From positions 3,397,001-3,461,000 of the forward strand of contig NZ_CP079195.1 in assembly GCF_019263805.1 (NCBI RefSeq): a stretch of DNA of 64,000 nucleotides, in the 5' to 3' direction. The stretch comes from Polaribacter sp. NJDZ03. Its GTDB lineage: Bacteria > Bacteroidota > Bacteroidia > Flavobacteriales > Flavobacteriaceae. The notes under the pieces are model-generated. The model was given only the letters and a program-made list of their open reading frames with translations. It was not told the DNA's origin and did not search any database. The stretch's first letter is position 1; each line of letters starts with the position of its first letter. Positions 59,827 to 64,000 of this stretch are shown here, piece after piece. The translations under genes and the position numbers were made by a program.

Positions 59827-60240
59827 ATGAAAGATAAAGTACTGTTATTGGTGTTATTTGTTTGTTTTACTGGTTTTTCATTTTCTCAGCAATTGGTTTA
59901 TAAGTCAATAAACCCATTTTTTGGAGGAGGAGATTCATTTGCATACCAGCAGTTGTTAGCTTCTGCAAATGCTCAAAATGATTTTCAAGAGGAAAATACA
60001 AATCAATTTACACAATCTTCAGAGATAGATAATTTTACAGATACTTTAAATAGACAATTATTAAACTCACTCTCACAGGGCTTATTTCAGGAACAAATTG
60101 GCAGTCAGGGATTAACAGAAGGAACTTATGTTTATGGCTCTTTGGTTGTAGAGGTTAGTCCAGGTGTTGGTGGATTGAGCGTAAGTATTTTAAACACATC
60201 AACAGGAGAACAAACTCAAATAACTATTCCAAACAATTAA
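59827..60240 (+). CDS. csgF: CsgF curli assembly protein
   Basis: 137 residues. Signal peptide ends FSFSQQ. The mature N-terminus QLVYKSINPFFGGGDSFAYQ followed by LLASANAQNDF matches the CsgF region that inserts into the CsgG pore, with the FGGG/AQN signature. The C-terminus has EGTYVYGSLVVEVSPGVGGL. CsgF anchors the nucleator at the cell surface. It is 12 nt after the CsgE-type gene and abuts CsgG. Confidence 0.9.
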   Translation: MKDKVLLLVLFVCFTGFSFSQQLVYKSINPFFGGGDSFAYQQLLASANAQNDFQEENTNQFTQSSEIDNFTDTLNRQLLNSLSQGLFQEQIGSQGLTEGTYVYGSLVVEVSPGVGGLSVSILNTSTGEQTQITIPNN

Positions 60241-60249
60241 TTGAAATCT

Positions 60250-61596
60250 ATGAAAAGGAAGTACTTTATTTTATGCTATTTCCTAATAGCAATGTTTTTT
60301 TCGAGTTGTGGAACTTATTTTAACCAACCTTTAGATCAGTCAAGAGCTAGAATTGGAGAAAATTCATCTCCTGAAATGTCTATAAAAAGTTTTTCACCAA
60401 AAGAAAAAACGGTAGTGGGTGTTTATAAGTTTAGAGATCATACTGGTCAATATAAACCAGTAGAAAATGGTTCTACTTTTAGTACAGCTGTTACACAGGG
60501 AGGTACTTCTATACTATTAAAATCATTAGAAGAGTCTAATTGGTTTAAGCCAATTGAAAGAGAGAATATTGGTAATTTATTAAATGAAAGACAAATAATA
60601 AGAAATACTCGACAAGAATATGCTGGAGATAATAAACCTATAAAAATGCCACCATTATTATTTGCAAATTACATTGTAGAAGGTGGTGTTGTGTCTTATG
60701 ATTCAAATATTATTACAGGTGGTTCTGGTTTGCGTTACTTTGGAGTTGGTGCTTCTGGAGAATATCGACAAGACAGAATAACGGTATATTTAAGAGTCGT
60801 TTCTACATCAACAGGTCAAATTCTTAAAAATGTGTACGTATCTAAAACTATTTTGTCACAAGGCCTTTCTGCTAATTTGTTTAAGTATGTATCTTTAAGA
60901 AGGTTGTTAGAGGCAGAAACAGGTATTACAAAAAATGAGCCTGCTCAATTAGCGGTTAAAGAAGCTATAGATAAAGCTGTAGAGTTATTAATTACAGAAG
61001 GTATTATAGATGGTATATGGGAACCTAGTGGAGGACAAGAAGTTGTAGATTTTGTAAAAAAGAACTACAAGAAAGAACAAGAAGAGGCGGAGTTAACAGA
61101 ATTATTTAATAGAAAACAAGAATATAGAAGAGGTAAGATTAGTGTTGGGGCTGTGAGTGGAGTGTCTAAAATTGTTGGTGATTATTCTGATGCTGAGTTT
61201 GGTTTGGGAACAGATATGCTACTTAAATTCATGCTAAATAAATCTAGATTTGCATTTTCTTTAGGGTTAGGTTCTAGCACGCTTTCTAATAAAAATATAT
61301 TTGAAAAAAGGATTTATGATTCTAATGTAAATTTCGAATACTATTTATTACCTAAGGATAGGATAACTCCTTATGCTTATGTTGGTGTTGGTTCTATTTC
61401 AACTAAAAACTTAAGTGATAACTATTTTAAATATCAATATGGTGTTGGTTTAGAGTATCTTATTACAGATAAATTAGGACTTATCTTAAGGGGGGAGCAA
61501 AATATTATATCAACAGACAATTTAGATGGTTTGGTTAGGGGAGATAAAAATGATAAAATTTGGAATGTTAGAGCAGGAATTAATTTCTATTTTTAA
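60250..61596 (+). CDS. csgG: CsgG curli secretion channel with C-terminal barrel-like extension
   Basis: 448 residues from the ATG at 60250; an upstream TTG at 60241 would add three residues. Lipobox FFSSC near residue 20. The CsgG domain (about 45-285) has VVGVYKFRDHTGQYKP, KSLEESNWFKPIERENIGNL, ERQIIRNTRQEY, NYIVEGGVVSYDSN, and LLITEGIIDGIW. E. coli CsgG ends near residue 277. Here about 150 more residues (295-448) with strands such as FGLGTDMLLKFML, FSLGLGSSTLS, YAYVGVGSIS and NVRAGINFYF look like an eight-stranded OmpW-type barrel domain. It forms the outer-membrane curlin pore. Confidence 0.9.
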   Translation: MKRKYFILCYFLIAMFFSSCGTYFNQPLDQSRARIGENSSPEMSIKSFSPKEKTVVGVYKFRDHTGQYKPVENGSTFSTAVTQGGTSILLKSLEESNWFKPIERENIGNLLNERQIIRNTRQEYAGDNKPIKMPPLLFANYIVEGGVVSYDSNIITGGSGLRYFGVGASGEYRQDRITVYLRVVSTSTGQILKNVYVSKTILSQGLSANLFKYVSLRRLLEAETGITKNEPAQLAVKEAIDKAVELLITEGIIDGIWEPSGGQEVVDFVKKNYKKEQEEAELTELFNRKQEYRRGKISVGAVSGVSKIVGDYSDAEFGLGTDMLLKFMLNKSRFAFSLGLGSSTLSNKNIFEKRIYDSNVNFEYYLLPKDRITPYAYVGVGSISTKNLSDNYFKYQYGVGLEYLITDKLGLILRGEQNIISTDNLDGLVRGDKNDKIWNVRAGINFYF

Positions 61597-61613
61597 AAAA
61601 AAAATAAATTAGT

Positions 61614-63116
61614 ATGAAAACGATACAAAAAATATTAATTCTTATAATAGTAGGCCTATTTTTTAGTTGTGGAGAAGACGATACTATTGATAGTGTAGCG
61701 TTTGGAGTAATCACAGGAAAGGTGGTGGAAACAAGTAATTTTGAACCTATTGAAAATGCTAAAGTAACCTTGTCTCCAACAAATAATACTACATTTACAG
61801 ATGCGAATGGAGAGTTTTCTTATGAAGAGGTTCCGGTAAATGAATACTCTATAGAGGCTTCTAAAGAAGGTTTTCTAAATAGTTTTGAGCCAGTTTCTGT
61901 AGAAGTAGGTGCAACAGTAAATATTGTTTTTGAAATGCAGGTAGAAACTGCTTTTAATGTTCCGCCAACAACGCCTGTATTGTTAATGCCAATGGATGGT
62001 GCTTTAGATACCGATAGTTCAGTAGAGTTGGTTTGGTCTTCTTCTAGTGTAGATGATGATGAGTTAACGTATAGATTAGAGATTAAAAATGATTTTGATA
62101 ATAATATAATTCAAGTTCAAAATCTTAGTGATACAACTTATGTAGTTCCTAATTTAAAATTTGGAGGTAAATATTTTTGGCAAGTAGCAGTAACAGATCA
62201 TATAAATTCTGAAGTGTTAAGTACTTCAAATTCATTTACAGTAAAGGGTGATCCAGAAAATAGGTATACTTACGTTAAGGTTGAAGGAGGTAATACTGTA
62301 ATTTATTCAGCTAGTTTAGATGCCGATTTTGATGAAATTAATACTGTTAAATTAACAGAATCTAGCGCGAATTCTTGGAGGCCTAGAAAAAATAACACTG
62401 TAAATTTAATTGCTTTTTTAAGATTGTATAACAACGAGGCCCATATTTTTACCATGAAACCAAATGGTTCGGAGGTAAAAAGAGTAACTTCTAATATTCC
62501 TGTTAATGCTTTTGATTTGAATGAGGTAGATTTCTCTTGGTCAACAACAGGAGATCAACTTATTTACCCAAGTTTTGATAAGTTGTATAGAATTAATAAA
62601 GATGGTAGTGGTCTTCAAATGGTATATAAAACGGCAAATGGACACTTAATTACCGAATGTGATTGGAGTAATGACGGTACTAAAATAGTGTTAAGAACAA
62701 ATAATTCTGATGGTTATGATGGTGCTATTTATACTATTGATATGAGTGGAAATGTACTAAATACAGTTGTCTCTGCAAATGTTGGTGCTTTAGGTGGCTT
62801 AAATTTATCTGTAGATGGCAACTTGTTAATTTATACCAAAGATGTAAGTGATTTTCAATCATCAAATTATAGAAGGTTGAATAATAAAGTTTTTAAATAT
62901 AATTTTTTAACAATGATAGAAACAGAAATGATTCTTTCAAAACCATCAGGGTCTAATGATTTAGATCCTCGTTTCTCACCCAATGAAGCAGAAATAATTT
63001 ATGTAAATACATCTAACGATGGTATTTCGGAAAAGAAAATATTTACATCTCCAATTGATGGTGATAATAGTAGAGAAGAAATTTTTTCAGGAGCAATTAT
63101 GCCAGATTGGGAGTAA
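61614..63116 (+). CDS. Curli-operon lipoprotein: CarboxypepD_reg + FN3-like + propeller
   Basis: 500 residues. Lipobox LIIVGLFFSC (Cys19). Residues about 30-110 form a carboxypeptidase-regulatory-like domain (ITGKVVETSNFEPIENAKVT); about 115-210 an FN3-like domain (PPTTPVLLMPMDGALDTDSS); the rest is a TolB/WD40-like propeller with FSWSTTGDQLIYPSF, CDWSNDGTKIVLRTN and DPRFSPNEAEIIYVN blades. It starts 17 nt after csgG, and is the last gene before a terminator. It may bind fibres at the cell surface; no catalytic residues are seen. Confidence 0.82.
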   Translation: MKTIQKILILIIVGLFFSCGEDDTIDSVAFGVITGKVVETSNFEPIENAKVTLSPTNNTTFTDANGEFSYEEVPVNEYSIEASKEGFLNSFEPVSVEVGATVNIVFEMQVETAFNVPPTTPVLLMPMDGALDTDSSVELVWSSSSVDDDELTYRLEIKNDFDNNIIQVQNLSDTTYVVPNLKFGGKYFWQVAVTDHINSEVLSTSNSFTVKGDPENRYTYVKVEGGNTVIYSASLDADFDEINTVKLTESSANSWRPRKNNTVNLIAFLRLYNNEAHIFTMKPNGSEVKRVTSNIPVNAFDLNEVDFSWSTTGDQLIYPSFDKLYRINKDGSGLQMVYKTANGHLITECDWSNDGTKIVLRTNNSDGYDGAIYTIDMSGNVLNTVVSANVGALGGLNLSVDGNLLIYTKDVSDFQSSNYRRLNNKVFKYNFLTMIETEMILSKPSGSNDLDPRFSPNEAEIIYVNTSNDGISEKKIFTSPIDGDNSREEIFSGAIMPDWE

Positions 63117-63139
63117 TTAAAACGGAAATATTTAATAAG

Positions 63140-63175
63140 AAAAAACCAAATGATCAAAAATCATTTGGTTTTTTT
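63140..63175 (+). terminator. Rho-independent terminator of the curli operon
   Basis: Arms AAAAACCAAATGAT / ATCATTTGGTTTTT, followed by T's, 24 nt after the last curli gene. Confidence 0.88.
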
Positions 63176-63197
63176 ATGATGGCAGATAAAAGAAAGT

Positions 63198-63205
63198 TAA
63201 ATTTG
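63198..63205 (+). promoter_or_regulatory. Bacteroidota -7 box (TAAATTTG) before purM
   Basis: Exact TAnnTTTG match, 19 nt before the purM ATG and just after the curli terminator. Confidence 0.45.
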
Positions 63206-63224
63206 CAGCTAACAACACAACAAC

Positions 63225-64000
63225 ATGAGTCAAGAAGTTTCTAAAAGATACGCACAAAGAGGTGTTTCTGCATCTAAAGAAGATGTACATAATGCAATTA
63301 AGAATATCGATAAAGGTTTATTTCCGAAGGCATTCTGTAAAATTGTTCCAGATTATTTAACAAATGATGATGATTATTGTTTAATCATGCATGCAGATGG
63401 AGCCGGAACAAAATCTTCTTTGGCATATATGTATTGGAAAGAAACAGGTGATATTTCTGTATGGAAAGGCATTGCACAAGATGCTTTAATTATGAATATT
63501 GATGATTTATTGTGTGTTGGTGCAACAGATAATATTATGTTGTCATCTACAATCGGTAGAAATAAAAGTAAAATTCCTGGAGAAGTTTTATCAGCAATCA
63601 TTAACGGAACGGAAGAGTTAATCGAAGACTTAAAAGGTTTTGGAGTTACCATTCATTCTACCGGAGGTGAAACTGCAGATGTGGGCGATTTAGTGCGTAC
63701 AATTATTGTAGATTCTACTGTAACTGCTCGTATGAAGCGTACAGATGTTGTTGACAATGCAAATATAAAAGCGGGTGATGTAATTGTTGGTTTAGAGTCT
63801 TTTGGACAAGCAAGTTACGAGACTGAATATAACGGAGGAATGGGTTCTAACGGATTAACGTCTGCAAGACACGATGTTTTTCATAAATATTTAGCAGAAA
63901 AATACCCAGAAAGTTTTGATGCTGCTGTTCCTGAGGAACTAGTATATTCTGGTAATACAAAATTAACAGATAAAGTAGAAAATTCTCCAATTGATGCTGG
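63225..64000 (+). CDS. purM: Phosphoribosylformylglycinamidine cyclo-ligase (AIR synthase), 3' end outside window
   Basis: 258 codons to the window edge. Starts MSQEVSKRYAQRGVSASKED and shows the PurM nucleotide/FGAM blocks MHADGAGTKSSLAY, KGIAQDALIMNIDDLLCVGA, IHSTGGETADVGDLV and GDVIVGLESFGQASYE. PurM closes the imidazole ring of purines using ATP. Bacteroidota-type PurM is about 390 residues, so about one third is missing. It has its own promoter after the curli operon. Confidence 0.95.
   Translation, partial: MSQEVSKRYAQRGVSASKEDVHNAIKNIDKGLFPKAFCKIVPDYLTNDDDYCLIMHADGAGTKSSLAYMYWKETGDISVWKGIAQDALIMNIDDLLCVGATDNIMLSSTIGRNKSKIPGEVLSAIINGTEELIEDLKGFGVTIHSTGGETADVGDLVRTIIVDSTVTARMKRTDVVDNANIKAGDVIVGLESFGQASYETEYNGGMGSNGLTSARHDVFHKYLAEKYPESFDAAVPEELVYSGNTKLTDKVENSPIDA

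Overview
The window is low-GC (AT-rich throughout) and reads as a chromosome segment of a marine-type Flavobacteriaceae (Bacteroidota), close to Polaribacter or Tenacibaculum. The grounds are a SusC/SusD pair, DUF3078, DUF2480, DUF4136, DUF4197 and DUF5522 proteins, a GSII/GSIII glutamine synthetase pair, LytTR/LytS two-component systems, the Bacteroidota -7 box TAnnTTTG in front of several genes, and a complete curli operon in its Bacteroidota form. The genus is an inference.

Layout. 1-5089: partial PfkB-type sugar kinase, then sufE, a SUF-associated MIP18/DUF59 protein, DUF2480, two tandem DUF3078 proteins and a CNNM/CorC-type membrane protein. 5132-8344: hflX with a VIT/CCC1 transporter, and an endonuclease/exonuclease/phosphatase protein. 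8366-9020: a decayed IS256-family element with recognisable ends. 9054-11532: a Lys-rich secreted protein and a LytTR/LytS pair. 11887-14165: a flavin monooxygenase with a DnaJ-like zinc finger plus a methyltransferase. 14340-16430: dienelactone hydrolase, SigZ-like sigma factor, an unlisted 33-residue peptide with 11 cysteines, and DUF3703. Near-identical ECF-type promoter sequences precede the Cys-rich peptide and DUF3703, and a related one precedes the Lys-rich protein. 16611-24103: a TPR-LytS/LytTR pair followed by five genes of unknown role ending in an M48 peptidase with a TerB-like tail. 24505-28005: IcmF-type fused acyl-CoA mutase carrying in-frame repeat DNA. 28077-31110: M15 peptidase and small envelope proteins. 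31801-36586: SusC/SusD. 36733-41689: metal/cobalamin-binding protein, pyrF, thioredoxin-like lipoprotein, tpiA, prmA, clpS and small proteins.

41920-51008 is the accessory island. A restriction-type locus (MmeI-like DNA methyltransferase, RhuM-like genes, SF2 helicase, T5orf172 GIY-YIG nuclease) has lost most of its methyltransferase. In that place sits a compact three-gene cassette: a TPR protein with an HExxH motif, a MazG-like pyrophosphohydrolase, and a GIY-YIG + DUF2075 SF1 ATPase + S24/LexA-like fusion. The three genes are 2 nt apart or overlap. The cassette is my leading candidate for an undescribed defence system. The island ends about 185 bp from the 3' end of a tRNA-Arg(ACG).

51332-57138: small conserved proteins, a CaCA antiporter, a SelW-like protein, a structured intergenic element, and divergent GSII and GSIII. 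57572-63116: curli operon (two curlin-repeat proteins, CsgH-CsgE fusion, CsgF, CsgG with a barrel-like extension, propeller lipoprotein) behind a near-consensus promoter. 63225-end: partial purM. No CRISPR array, rRNA operon, integrase or intact transposase was seen.
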